A program made the translations under genes and the position numbers. Of a stretch of DNA of 64,000 nt, positions 50,001 through 63,300 are shown piece after piece. How positions within the stretch are numbered: the stretch's first letter is position 1; each line of letters opens with the position of its first letter. Location of the stretch: NCBI RefSeq assembly GCF_901933205.1, contig NC_044590.1:3425501-3489500 (forward strand), read 5' to 3'. The stretch is from Camarhynchus parvulus. Its lineage: Eukaryota; Chordata; Aves; Passeriformes; Thraupidae. The notes below the pieces were generated by a model. That model did not search any database. It saw only the letters and a list, made by a program, of their open reading frames with translations, and was not told where the DNA came from.

Positions 50001-53000
50001 ATCAGTCATCTTAGTTACCATGCTGGAGATGGTCAAATGAAGGATGTGTAGGCAACCATGATTTCTGTACATTCCAACTTAAGAGTTCATGTCTAGAAAA
50101 GAAATATTGCTACTTGTGATAACCAATACCTATATTACACAATGGTTCTTCATGGGGATTAGTCCTCAGAGGAGGATTAGGTGCATTTGGACATTCCAGG
50201 TGTTATTTCACCTGCAGCACAGCCACCAACACCGTGGAGAAATGGTGACTTGGAAATACAGCAGCTACAGGGCCATGAAATAGTTGTCCATGTCATATTG
50301 AGACAAAAAAGAGCAAGATTTGCACCTCTGAGAGTTACTGCTGCAGGATGTGTGTTTGGTTACTACACTTTTCAAACTGAGTCAAGAAAATAGTAATTAA
50401 TTTTTTAAAAAATATGAATGATAATAAAAGATTGAGCAGCTACTACTCATTAATAATGCATGCTGTTTAACTGGGCAAAAAAGGTCTTCACTGAGCAAAC
50501 AGAACACAAAGATTAAGAGTTTAGAGAAAGAGTGATAGAAAAAAAAATGTGGTTCTTTTCTTTTACTTCTATCCCCACACAGAAAAGTTTACAATGCCAG
50601 GAAAAGGACCATTTTTACCAAATTGATTTAAGCAATGCCAGCTTGCAGACTACATCAGTTATGCAATGGCACTGGGTCTGCATGAATGGAACCCTGCTGG
50701 CAGGCAGATTTCGTGTCTCTCCAGACATTCACTTTTCTGTGTCAGCTGAGCACACAGATGTTTCTCCAGCAAAATTTTCCTGCAGCTGACCTCAGCTGTT
50801 AGTGTATACATGGAAAAAGAATTTAAGTTTCTCCTGTGGCCAGTGGCCAGACCCCACTTAGTGCCAAGTCAGGCTGTGCTGCTGTGCAATAATGGCAATA
50901 TCTGAGAGTTTTACCACACAGACACAGAACTGAGCATTGGTTTTCATCCACTGTTGGGTGATTCACTGTTTAACTCCTTTATCAGTCTTTGTCAAAGTGT
51001 GGGATCAGAAGTCTGAAGCCCTCCAGTCCAGTCCTGCTGGTTTTACTGACACTGAGTTATGGTGGTTTGACATTCAGCTCTGGGTGAGGAGGAAAATGAT
51101 TTCCAGGGGTGAACAGCAAGGAGGCCACCACCCAGAGCCTCCCCTTTCCCTCCCCTGTCCCTGTGCATGCAGCTGCTCTGCTTTTCATTGTCAGCATGAC
51201 ACCAAAGAAATCCTGCTTGCTTTGGGGCTCATCTGGATGTGTGAAAATGAACACCTCACCCTGCACCTCACAGTGCACATGCCTTCTGTGCAAGCACAAG
51301 ATTTTCGACCTGGCTGTCTCTTCTCAACATACAGGAAGATACAAATTTATCAAGTGTCAGTCCCTTACTATCATGGAGCAGCTAAGTCATAAGGATTCCT
51401 TGAAGTTTTCAAGTTTCCTTGTAAAACTGTTTTGTCTGTCTTTCACTTTTTGTGGTAAAAAATATGTTTGAGAAGTGTTCTTGCTTTTCTGACAAAACCT
51501 TCCACCTGTCCCTCCCAGCAACAGTGGGTTCATAACTGTTTTAGTCACTGTCACTTGTGTCAGCACTTTTATATCACCTGAAATCCCATTTTCCTCTCAT
51601 TCCCCATGATGTGACAGGGAACAGCCCCTTTGTCTCACTCCTGTTGGTCTCCAGTAGTTACAACAAATATTCAAGTAGGTTTTCTGCCCAATTTAGATCA
51701 GTAAACCTGAGGTGTTGCTGGACTAGTGAACAAAAGTGGGCTGCCAGCATGTCCTGGTTTTTGGCTGTGTTTTGTGGAATATTCAAGGAATAGTCCTGGG
51801 ATCAGATGTCTTGCCTGGCCAGTTGTGCAGTGGCTGCTCTGTCTATTGTACTGTGCTGCTTGGTGCTACCAAGATTTAGACACCTATTTAGCATGTTCTA
51901 AAGCACAAATATAGGTGTCCTCTGAAGATTTTCACTGGGAATACAAGCTCTTGTAGATTAATTAAAAAATAGCAGCAAAAAATGATAACAAACTATTCAT
52001 ACTCTGTAAAATATAAACCCTTCCTAAATACTCAATTTACCTTTTTTTTTTTTCCTTTAGAGGCTGAGGAAGAAACTTGACTAGATTACATCTGCTAAGT
52101 TAAAACAAAGCAACAAGGAAAAGATAAAAGGAGAAAAGTCATAATTTTTCATTTGTGCCTGATGGGGTTGTGTGTTTTGGTGTTTTTTTTTTTTTTAACT
52201 GTTTGCAAATCTTCAGTGTAATCGTTTGAAACCCAGTCGTGTCATTTCTTTACGCCCACACACAGAGCTGCAGTAGTGCAGACACTGTAGCAGGCAAACC
52301 ATATTCCCAGCATCGGCCATTAAAACTCTTCCTACAGCAGCGTGGGCTGCCTGCACCCCCTGCTCTCTCTGCACACACCCCACCACCCACCCTTCACTGT
52401 TCAAATGCTTAAAAAAAAAGGAGAAGAGAAAGACACTGAAAAAAGAAAACAGGATGCTTCTTTTGTTTCAACGCTATTCCAGGGACCTGAACCTCTCCAC
52501 CTGCCTGTGAATTGGCCACCTAAAGGTTAGCAAGTGTTTTGTTGTCATTTTCTATGGACAGAGAGAGAATTCAATTCTAGATGGCAAGACAGAAATTTTA
52601 AAGTTACAGTTTGTTTTTTTTTTTAATTGTGATGGTTCTTTCACTTAGCAACGAGAAAGATTTTTTTCATAAAACACAAAGCATTTCAGTTCTGGCCCCA
52701 CTTCAGCTTTTCAGATGGCTTTAATCGGGATTTTTTCATCATTTAGTCCAACCTTCTAAACTTTAAAAGATGGATTAGGGTTATTATTTTTCTGTTAGAG
52801 CAACCTGTTGATTGCAGTCTGCTGGCTGGAGGTTGTTAACTCTTTCCTAACATGGGAAATGCACAGGAGCAAATTTGATGAAAGGATAAAAGAATTGAAA
52901 TCCTTTGAGGTTTTTAAGCACTAAAAATCCTATTTTTTCCTCATTGTCAAGCCACCAAGCATGTTACAAAACCAACAGATATGTTAGGTATGTTTCTTTT

Positions 53001-56000
53001 TAGAAATAGTGATGTAAATCTAAACTAGAGACTAGAAAGCATTTCTTATAGCTGGAGCTGAGAAAAGTAGCAGTGTAAGAAGTAGAAAAGGAAATATTCT
53101 TGATACAAATTGCATGAAGAGGTCAAAAAGGCCAATACAGTGTTTACTTACACATTAAAATGTATTTTAGGTAACAATATTTTTACTGATTTAAGCCTTT
53201 GGAATGTTTTCATTTATGGATATTCAAGAAAAGGAACATAGGAAAATATAGAAAGCTGTATAACAATGATAAAACCAGCTGCTATTCTGGAGCACAGGGA
53301 AGGTAAAGCAGATCCCATTTTTCCTAAAAGATTTTAATACTGTATTCTGGCACAATGTTTACAGAAATAATTGTTTTAAAAAGCCCAACCTAACCAGCTT
53401 TGCTGATTTTATACAACTGTAGAAGTAAGTGTCAAAAATATTTGTCCTTAGGATATAGTACAAGAATTTCTAAGTTCCCCCAGCAGGTTTTCCAGTGGCT
53501 TTGTACTTTAATAACACACTAAGAAGGGCAGAACTTCAGAACAATGACTTGTACCAAGCAGCAAGATTTCCCAAAGTCAGAATTTAAGGTGTGACCATGG
53601 AAAGACCCTAAAGGTTTCAGGAGATGATGGAATTAAACACTTCCAGCCTGATTCTGCAGGGGACTGAGGCTCCTAACTTTGTTCAGGAGGTACCGGCAGC
53701 GTGCGGGCTGCGGGTGGAACTGGCAGAGTTGTGAGATCAGACACAGCCCTTAAGAACAAGAGGAAAGGTGAACTCAGTACTTCTGTTATGAGACGTTTCA
53801 AGATAGGAAGTCAAACTGAGAAAAGAGCAAAGGCAGAAATAGTTTCCAAGTAAAATGAGATTAACAGTCATTGCTGGGCTAACCAGGAAATGTGTCAGTT
53901 CCATTTTGCTTGATGAACTGAGAACTAAAAATCTCCAGACCTGGGGTACACTCACAAACATTTTGCTTCCATCACAGAAGGAGTGTTTAAAGTACCTGCA
54001 CAAAGTTTATTTCAAACCCTATGGTTCACTGTGACTTTATGATGCTAAGATTGAAGTAGAAGTTTTGTGTGGTCTGTCAAGGGAGTTGTGCGGGCTGTCA
54101 GTGTTGGATGAGCAAATGGAAATGATAATCCCACTGTCTGCATCTTCCTCTGACAGTAAGATACTGTGTGCTGCTCTCAGCATCACTGCCCTCCCAGGAA
54201 AAAATAATAATTAGCAGTCCTGGAAGAGACTTTCTTTTCGTTTAACTTTGTGAAGTTCTTTAAAACGTGTGGTTGCAGGATTTTCAGAATCTATTTCCTC
54301 ACCAGCACAGGAGGAATGTTTATTGCTGCTTTCACTTGCTCTCACCCCTGACAAAACTCTGTAGGTGTCTTTGAAAGATGCAGGGTTTTAAACACCTGGC
54401 GTGGGACCTTTTCTACTTGGGACTCAGAAATGTGTACTAGTGGTGTGTGGGTTTAACTCCTCACATCCTGATGGGGACATGAACTGAGAGAGGAGAGCAG
54501 CCCCAGAACTCCCTCCTGTGCAGCCCCTGACAGTGCGCTCAGCTTTGTGCATAGTTTAAATTGCTGTCTATTGAGGCAGCTGAAGTTAGCGGAGTTTCTC
54601 TGAGCAGGACAGTATTTTGAATATAAATTAATATAAATAATCTTGCTTAGAGATTACAGCTGAGGAAGCAATACATAAGTAGATTGATTATAAAGAGAAA
54701 ACAAAAATCACTTAATTTCAAACAGAGCTATTGCAGTGTAATACTGGTGCTCTGTATTTTGTTACTTCTAGCCATTACAGCAGCCTGTTCATCCACAAAA
54801 ATGGGAAGAAGCACAGGATGCTGTGAAGGACCCTGATTTCAGAGTCACTTATTCAAGATTTAGAGATTTTAGATCAAGCTCCAAAAGGTTCTGCTAAGCC
54901 CTGCAACCTCTGTGATAGTGGCAAATATCCAGACAGCCACTTGCTTTTGTTGTAACTTGCTTTAATTAATTATTGCCTCCTTAAGCCTCTCAGGGTAAAC
55001 AGTTTGCAGTTTTAGCATTTGGAATTTGATACTGAGTGATGTAAATAATGAATTTGAAATGCTTATACGTGTTTTCAATTTGTTACTAGGTCCAGCATAC
55101 TGCTGCAATTATTAGTACTGTTGAAATTAAGTGTCCCTTTTAAGTAAATTCACCTTAATTTAATAATAGTCAGTCTCAAAGTGGAATAAAATATAATGGG
55201 CTCCAGAAATCTGATCAAACTGAAGACAAACTAATTTTGACTGGTTATGTAAAATGCCCATAATCATCTGTTTGTATGATTTGATTCATGCCAGTGTTCT
55301 ATTATAAGATGTGCATCTTTTTTCCCCGTTGGTTTGTTGACTGTAGCATGCAGTAATCCTCCAGAAGATCTCACTTAGAGGTGAGAACACATTCCTTTAG
55401 GAAAGTATCTCCCAGCAGAGCTGAAACTACTTGCTGCATGTAATTCTCTCCATCTGGACAGACTGAGTCTGTAGAGCAGAAGCATGAGTCACTGTAAAGC
55501 AGTTCAGAATGTCAAGTATTTTCTAGATTCACAGATTTGAAGAGTCTGCAGTGCCATTACCAATTACTGGGAGTATTTCAGGGTATGGGAGAAGCCAGGA
55601 GGATTTTAAGCAATAATCCTGGGTCCTGTTAGGAGCTTTTCTGCCCCTTGAATAACTATGTGACAGGCAAGGAAGATGGGAAGAACAAGACAGAAATATT
55701 TCTCCACCACCAAAATTAGAGGCCTGCTGAATCAGGGCTCCAGAAATAAATGGAAAGCAATCCAAACAGCAGGCAAAACTCTCCAGGATCAATAAAGCTG
55801 TTTGAAATTAAAATCCACTGAGGCCTCTGGCATTAGTCTATCACCAGAATTATTAAAAGAAAGAGCTTCCACTGAAGTGGATATTGAACAATTATAACAT
55901 TACAGTTTCACCACTCCCCAGCAAGGGACAGGCTGCAGGGTCTGAACTGGGCAGCTGCTCATCACAGGGAAAATAAATAAAATAAAACTGAAAATAAAAC

Positions 56001-59000
56001 TGTATCTTCCAAAATATGGTGTTCCTAAGGAAATTATACAGGCCAGAGATATCAATTTTGTAACATTATTGGGAATGCATACTCCAGTTTGGGATTCACT
56101 CAGTCTGCCAGCAGAGGAGGTTGAGCAATCCCAGTCCCAATTTTAAACAAGTGTTTGCATAAAGAAGAGTGGCCCCTCCCAGGACCCCTCAGTGCTGTTC
56201 ACTGTGTTGTTGCCTGAGCACTTCTTAGGAACTCAACACACAAATAACATCTAATTTTTTTAAAATTACCTTTAAACTGCACTTGACTGTGCCCTATCCT
56301 GTTTTCCCTGCAGCTTTCCACAAGTTTATGGAGGTTTGTTGAGCATGACCCAAACACTTTTAACAATCCTGAGGCATTTTCCCACCTGGTTCCTGCTTTC
56401 TCCTGTCCCACAGGGCACCATTAGAAGAAGCTGGTGGACAGCACCCACACTGGATAAATTCAGTATTTCATATGTGCCAAGGGTCTTCTCTCTACCATTG
56501 TCTTCTTTCCCAACATATCTTAAGAGAGCCCTTTACTGTAAAGTTAAAAGAAAATTAGCTTTAGGAGTATGTATTAAAAACCCTACCATTGTATTTCAGG
56601 ACAATACAACTGAAAGCAGAGTACAAACCCCCCACATTTCAAAGATTCTGTTTAGAGGTCCTTAATTAAATAGTGATAAAGGATACAGAGAGGTTGAAAT
56701 GCCACTTCATTTTCTTCTGTTTCAACTCTTCCTGTTTTCTGAAGGTTGTTAATGTGACACCAAGGTAAAAAAAAAAAAAAAAAAAAACCCCAACTTCCTA
56801 CTTCTAATCTGTTTCAAGTCTTTGTCCTCGTTTCTCTCTGCTTGCATCAAGTATTGACAGAAATGAGACTTTTTTGCTGAAATGCCTGAATCAATCAAAG
56901 GTACGTGAACTAGAATTATTTCCAGACTAAAGACTTAATTATTTCCAGATTTCCACTTCTGTCCCTGGTATTTAATCACTAAAAGCATTTAAAAAAGGTA
57001 AAGACTCCTGGTATAATTGAGTATATTGTGTATGTTCAGAATGTTGAAAACCTGCTTCTGTGGGGTCACAAAAATAAAGGAACTCTGTTGTGTCTCCAGG
57101 CTGTACCTGCAGACCAGGGTGGGGGACTGAGCAATTGAGCTCTGAGTCTGCTTAGAGACTGATGCTCTGCTCAGTGCTGTGTCAAAAAATGATATGAAAG
57201 TGCAGAAAAGAAGCATTTACATATTTAGCTATTTGGTTAATAATGATGGGCTGTTGACAGAGCATTGCATGTGCCATTCAGAAGACAAAAAGCTTTTGAC
57301 TTTTGTAGTCCAAAATTATGACAACAGTGCTGACAAAATGAAACAAAGTTTCTAAAATGTTTGGAATTCAGGAAAAAGTATATAAAAATGAAACTTACTG
57401 GATTTAAAATTAGTTGGATTTTTTATCAACCTCCTGTGTTAAACTACTTTATACTTATAAAGTGACTAAGACAATTTCTGCTACAATGATTTTTTGTTTG
57501 AAACTGCTCCACTTTTCAGTGTTCCACAGATCTGCCTGTGGTGTTTACCAGAAGTTAGAATTTCAAACCAGGAACAAAATAATTGTATTTAATTGAATTT
57601 TAGGGACTGTACAGTTCTGATAGCTTAAGAAATCAATTTAGAAAATTCTGAGCTGGCCAAATCCTGCTCTTAGTTTTGTTTGTTGGAAAATTTTCCTTAT
57701 CTAATTAGGATCAAGTTCTTATGCTGGTAGTTCAGTGCCACAAGTTACAAACAGCTGAGAACATGGGGTGGATGCTCAGTAACAGAGCCCAGGGCAAAAC
57801 CAACAGAGGAAGTTCTACGTTGGGCAAGCACTACCCTGAATCAGCCCTGGGGCAGAATTACTTTGAGATAAGCTATTTTTGTCAACTACAAAGAAATACA
57901 GTGGCCTTTTTTGGAATATAAATAACAGATGTGAAAAGTCTGATGGTATTTGCCCCAGTAGAATACAAGTCATGGCAGTTTCACTCAGGAAGAAAGTATT
58001 TTCTTGCTGTGAAAAGCAGCAAACTACCACACCTGGTAGAGATATGTTATTACATTCTTAAAAGTACATTAAGTATCACCATTAGCTTACTTGTTGAGCT
58101 CTATTTAAAACTTTACTTTAAATTTTCTGTCACCACGTAGGTATTTTTGTTGTAGAGCATTACAGAACACCAAAATGAGTCTCAGGCTGTGTTGTTGGCC
58201 CCAGAAACTTAACAGCATTAAGTGAAATTACAGAGCATCTGGTACTCGGGAACCACAGTATGATTCCTAGAAAAACATCTGTCTGTGGTGGCCTTGAAGG
58301 GCCCATCAGCTCTGCATGGCCTGGAGGAAACCAGAGAGAGAAACAGTGTGTGCCACTGGAGCAGGCTGCTGGGGGAAATGTAAAATATGTGGAAGTGTAT
58401 TTCCACACTTCTCCCTGGGGGAGGGAGGGGAGCAAAGACACAGTGACTTGTCCTGTCTGATGTGGTACTTGTTAGATGTTCTACCTACTGGGTATTTAGG
58501 CTTCACTTCTTGCTGTCTGTTCTCTGCAGCATATTTTTTCCCCTAAACTTTTAAAAAAAATATTTTGGAAAAACTACTGCATACTTAATTTGTATCATTG
58601 TCTCATCCCTTATTGTATGTTGTGTTTAAATTTAAAAGTGACCATATAACTTGGGAACCATCTTAAATGGACTTGAAATGTTGATAACATCACTTTGGAA
58701 ATTAGAGGATTCCACTTTTATTCTGTGGGGGTAACCACACTGTACAATATGGATAATAACTTATTTCTTTAACAAGCCATATTCTTTAAACATTCTTTGA
58801 TCATTATAGTCACTATTATAATAAAAAGCCTCTTAGGTGATTATTCCACATAGAAATGTTAGAAGTGCATAAGAAAAATCCATGCTTGATAACTGAGCTT
58901 AATTTGTAACATTCATGAGGAAGAAAAAAAAGGGAAAATCTAACATTTTGCTGTGCACAGATCAGTTCATTTTAGATGTTGTTGTCCTGGATGCAACCAG

Positions 59001-59760
59001 TAAAAATTTCAAAGCACATTTTGAAGCAATTCTTTTACTGTTTCCCAGTAATGATAACCTATTAAAATGATCCAAGGAAGTTACAGAAACACCACTAGAG
59101 ATTATGCAGTAAAGCAACAAATTGCAGATTTCAAATTGAGCCACTGATTATGTTATTCCAAATGGGTTTTTAATGGCTGTTTGCACAAGAACAACCCATT
59201 ATTCATAGCAGCCAGTGCATCCAGTGAGCACAGCTGGGCAAGAATCAAATAAATATTCACAGATCACTTGATTTTCACCCAAACTGTAATTACAAGGGGT
59301 TATGCCCCTACTCTTCGAAAGAAAATTTTCACCATGCTTATTTAGATAGTTTCCTCCTTTGTTTCTAAGAAAGAAATAAAGACAATACAAATTTTTGCTG
59401 AAATAAGTAGTCTGGACTGGCACCAAGCCTACATATATCAGGATAGATTTCAAAAGCAAGGTTCACTTTTTAAAAAAGAAGATGTTTTCATTTGGCATTG
59501 AGAACATCTAAAAACAAGCAGTACACCATAATATCTCCATTAATTATACCAAATTAATTTGGTCTACACAAAAGCCAGCTTTAATTTTTCACACTATTTT
59601 CCTGTGATACCACCTTTTCTATTTTGCAGATATTTATGCAAACCTGACTTGTAAAACAGGACTTGAGTTTCATTTTGTTCACATATTTCCATTTTATACC
59701 ACTTGTTGCAACGAGTTCGGCCTTAGCTCCCTTAAACTGGGGAAGCACAGATAATATGCA
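44050..59760. other. Gene-poor interval, part 2, upstream of ZNF831
   Basis: No coding region is supported. Contents noted: a CR1 scrap at about 45430, a GAT microsatellite at about 45140-45157, a T14 run at 52183-52196, and an A21 run at 56767-56787. It could contain noncoding first exons or enhancers of ZNF831, but none can be identified from sequence alone. Confidence 0.45.
45430..45460 (-). mobile_element. CR1 LINE 3' tail fragment
   Basis: GGATGGTTTGGGTTGGAAAG and the following GACCTT are the reverse complement of the CR1 3' terminal region. Only about 30 bp are recognisable, so this is an old or truncated copy. Confidence 0.6.
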
Positions 59761-59774
59761 GGCATGTTTAATGT

Positions 59775-59945
59775 CCTGTGTTTGGAACTGGTTGCCCAAA
59801 GAAACTGTGCAGTTTTTAGAGGTTTTCAAAACCAGACTGGTAACACCCTGACAACCTCATCTGACCTCGGTGCTGACTCTGCTGTGAGAAGGTGTTTGGA
59901 GTAGAGAAGTCCTGAGGTCCCCTTTAACCCCAACTGTTCTGTTAA
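59775..59945 (+). mobile_element. CR1 LINE 3' end
   Basis: Reads as a degraded CR1 tail on the plus strand: GGAACTGGTTGCCCAAAGAA, then GAGGTTTTCAAAACCAGACTGG, then CATCTGACCTCGGTGCTGACT, then GAGAAGTCCTGAGGTCCC and CCCCAACTGTTCT. This is the usual 3' end order of the family. It is one of the longest transposon remnants in the window and lies about 400 bp before the ZNF831 exon. Confidence 0.8.
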
Positions 59946-60354
59946 TATTGTTAATATTAATGACATTTAAAAAACGTGATATAAATATATAATGGAAATA
60001 TGGTTCCAGAAAACTAAAATTGTATTTTTCTGGCGTGCTTAGAGCCTCCATTTGCAAATCTGAAACTCAGATTTGTTTCAGTGCTTTGGGTACTCAGTGT
60101 AGGTTGTAGGAGTGGTTTTAAGTGCAGCATTGAGTGTTTACACTGTAACTCCTAGAGGAAAAATGAAAGAGGAACCAGTTTAATTGGGAAAGGAAGTGAT
60201 GGTTGTCTGTATAATGCCTGCATGTGTGATATTCTCAGTGGCTCATTTTCCCAGCCCAGGGTGGGCTGTGTGTGTGTTATTTCAGTCTGCACACCGGTGT
60301 TTGCTCTGTGTTCCCTCCGGCAGGTCCGTGAGCCCATGGCAGCCGGGCCCTGCC

Positions 60355-63300
60355 ATGGAGGCCCAGCCCCCGCCCGGCCCGGGCCCGTCCCCGCGGGGCG
60401 CCTCGGAGCCTGCCCGGGGCCAGGCCCTGCCCCAGCCCCTGTACCTCAAGGCCCTGACGATCCCGCTGCTCCAGCCCATCCAGCCTGGCTGCTTCCAGCC
60501 CCACGGGCCCTTGCTGGCCGCCAGGAGCTGCGTCCACCTCGATGGCAGCAATGTCCCCCTCATCCTCAAGCCGCTCGTCCCCCCGGAGGGCACGGAGCAG
60601 CCTCAGCCGCTTCTCCAGAAACAGCTCGGGCAAAGCCTGACCTTGAGCATAGTCAGCACTTTACCAGTGTTGTCGTCGCCAAGTCCTTGTGTAAAAGCAT
60701 CTATTGAGAGCCCGGGAAAATCAAAAAAATCTGGGAAATACATCTGCAAACACTGTGGACGAGATTGTTTGAAGCCAAGTGTCCTTGAGAAACACATTCG
60801 CTCCCACACGGGAGAGAGGCCCTTTCCATGCACCACTTGTGGCATCGCGTTTAAAACCCAGAGCAACTTGTATAAACACAGGAGAACTCAAACACACGTC
60901 AACAACACCAGGCTGCCCTCAGACTCTGACATCAGTGGGGGACCAGAGCAAAATGAGAGATCAGCAGAGAGCACCACCTCTGCCCAAGGCAGCAAAGTCT
61001 CGAGTAGCACCAGTGAAGACCAGGGGATGCACATCAAACAGCCCAGTTCAGAGACCAGTGCAGCAACAGACGCTAAGAAACCTCATGAGCTCTCACTGCC
61101 AGCGACAAGCTCCTCATCAGCTGCTTCAGAAAATCAAGAAACAACAAATCAATCACTGAATTCAAAGGCCATTCAGGGGGTTCCTGAAAGAGAACCTCAA
61201 AGTTTATCATCTCCAGGAGCTTTGCCAAATGGTCCGAGTCTGAGAAAGAAGATGCAGGAGCAAAGAACTCCTACTGCCAATAAGCACATTCAGCTGCAAA
61301 GGCAGCAGGCAACCTCTTCAGAGAAGCAGTGGGATTACAAAGCCTTGGACTGCAAGCTGAAGAAGTGTGAGAGCACTGACTCGGGGTATCTGTCACGCTC
61401 TGACAGCACAGAGCAGCAGATGACATCCTCCAGCCCCCTGCACAGTCTCCATGAGCACAGCACGGAACTGGAAAATGAAGCTGCCTTCAGCAGCCCAAGG
61501 TGTGCCTCCAGCAGCACTGCAAAGCCAGAGGCAGCTGACAAAGCTACAGCCTCGATGCTAGAGAAAAAGAGGCTGGAAGAACACATTTCAAAGCTTATTT
61601 CTCACAACAAAAGTGTGGTGGATGACACCCAGTTAGACAATGTCAGGCCCAGAAAAACTGTCCTTTCTAAACAGGGAAGCATTGACCTTCCAATGCCTTA
61701 CACATACAAAGACTCTTTCCATTTTGATATCAGAACTTGTGATGTAAATAGAAAAAGAATCTTTCTCTTTGTTCAGCAAAATCTACCTTTGCACCCCTGG
61801 AGAAATGCAAGCCAATGTTTTTCCATTCAGTTCCCACCCAGTTCTCCACAACAATCGACACTGTGCCTGTTACTCGGAGCAACTCCTTGCCTGTTGTGGA
61901 GGGAGCGAGGATGGTGCATGACAAAGCAGGATGCTCAAAACCACTTTCTCTTACTAAGCACTCTGTAAACACAGGCACTGCTGGTTTGCTGCCTAGCAAC
62001 GATCTCACTGCCAGTTCAGTGGATTTCCCTAATAGCCATCCCCGAGCTCTAGTCAGACAAACAGCAGTGGATGACTTGCCCCTAAGTAATGTGGCTGATC
62101 ATCCTTCTCTGTCAGAGGAGCTGAAAGGGACTAAAAAGCTTGGGGCTGGAGAAGTAATCAGTGCTAAAAATAAGAAACACAATCAAAGGAAGTTGAAGAT
62201 GTTCTCTCAAGAAAAATGGCAAATGTATGGAGATGAAACATTTAAGAAAATCTACCAAAAAATGAAAAGCAGTCAAAATGCCAAGAAAATGAAACAAAGA
62301 GAGAATAAGATTACAGATATTACAAGCCTGACTCCTAATTCAATGGAATCAGCCAGCAGCACTGAAATAACAGAGGAAAGAGATGGCAGGAGCTCTGCAA
62401 CTGACAGTCCTTCCTCCCTTGTGACAGCAGCTTCAACCATGGGTAAATCAGGAATCTCTACTGATGGTAACCGTGTTCTGCAGAATGTGTCCTCTGAGGA
62501 AACTTCAGATAGAGTGTCCAACCTAATGGAGACATCACATTCTATAACTGCTGGAGCTGTAACCAGCCAAACTTCCCCAGAGCTCAGTGGCAGTGACACG
62601 GAGAAATGCACAGCTGGCAGCAGCACACTGCTGGCTCCAAGCACCGGTGAGCTCAGGCTTCAAAATCCTGAGTGTCAGCTGAGCAGCCACGGGAGGAATG
62701 AGGACTGCTTGCCAGTACAGAGTAGCAACTGGGAGAAACCAAGCCCTGGGAAAGAATCCAGTGCATTTGAATTAGATTGTAAAAGCGCTTCACACAATTA
62801 TGGGAACCATCAGGGGACTAAGGAAAGTGGCCAGCATGGACTGATGCCCCCGTGGGTCCCTTGCAACAACAGAGAAACTGCAGGAAAATTCCAGACTATG
62901 CCATCAGAAAGGAAAAAGCTGAAATTCGAAGTGGAGAAGACACAAAATGTGATTTCAGTGCCCTGCCCTAGTCCCAGTAGTGAAACCACTGAAGTAAGTG
63001 AAGCAGAGAGAGGCCATTGCTCTAGCACTCAGTGTCTTCCCACAGCTCCAGTGAAATTCTCCACTAAAGCAGAGGAGCAAAAATCGAGCACAGGAATTAA
63101 TGAAGCCACTGGAGGTACTGAGAATGTGGAATATAGGAAAACAATCAAACTTCCCACACAAACTCTCAATTACTGTGACATCAACATTTTTTCACATCCT
63201 GCAGGTATCTCAAAAGCTTCACTGGTGGGATTTTTAGGGTCTGAATTAAGGGGAAGTGATTCCAACTCTTTTGCCTTGCACAATGCAACAGATGGAGACA

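Noticed and set aside
61335..61586. Minus-strand open frames opposite the ZNF831 exon
   Set aside because: They lie antisense to clearly conserved coding sequence and have no homology of their own.
61752..61758. Programmed -1 ribosomal frameshift at the ZNF831 A run
   Set aside because: The shift direction fits -1, and P-site re-pairing on AAA would be perfect. But the site is not a full X XXY YYZ heptamer, and no frameshift is known in this family. A base missing from a homopolymer is simpler.
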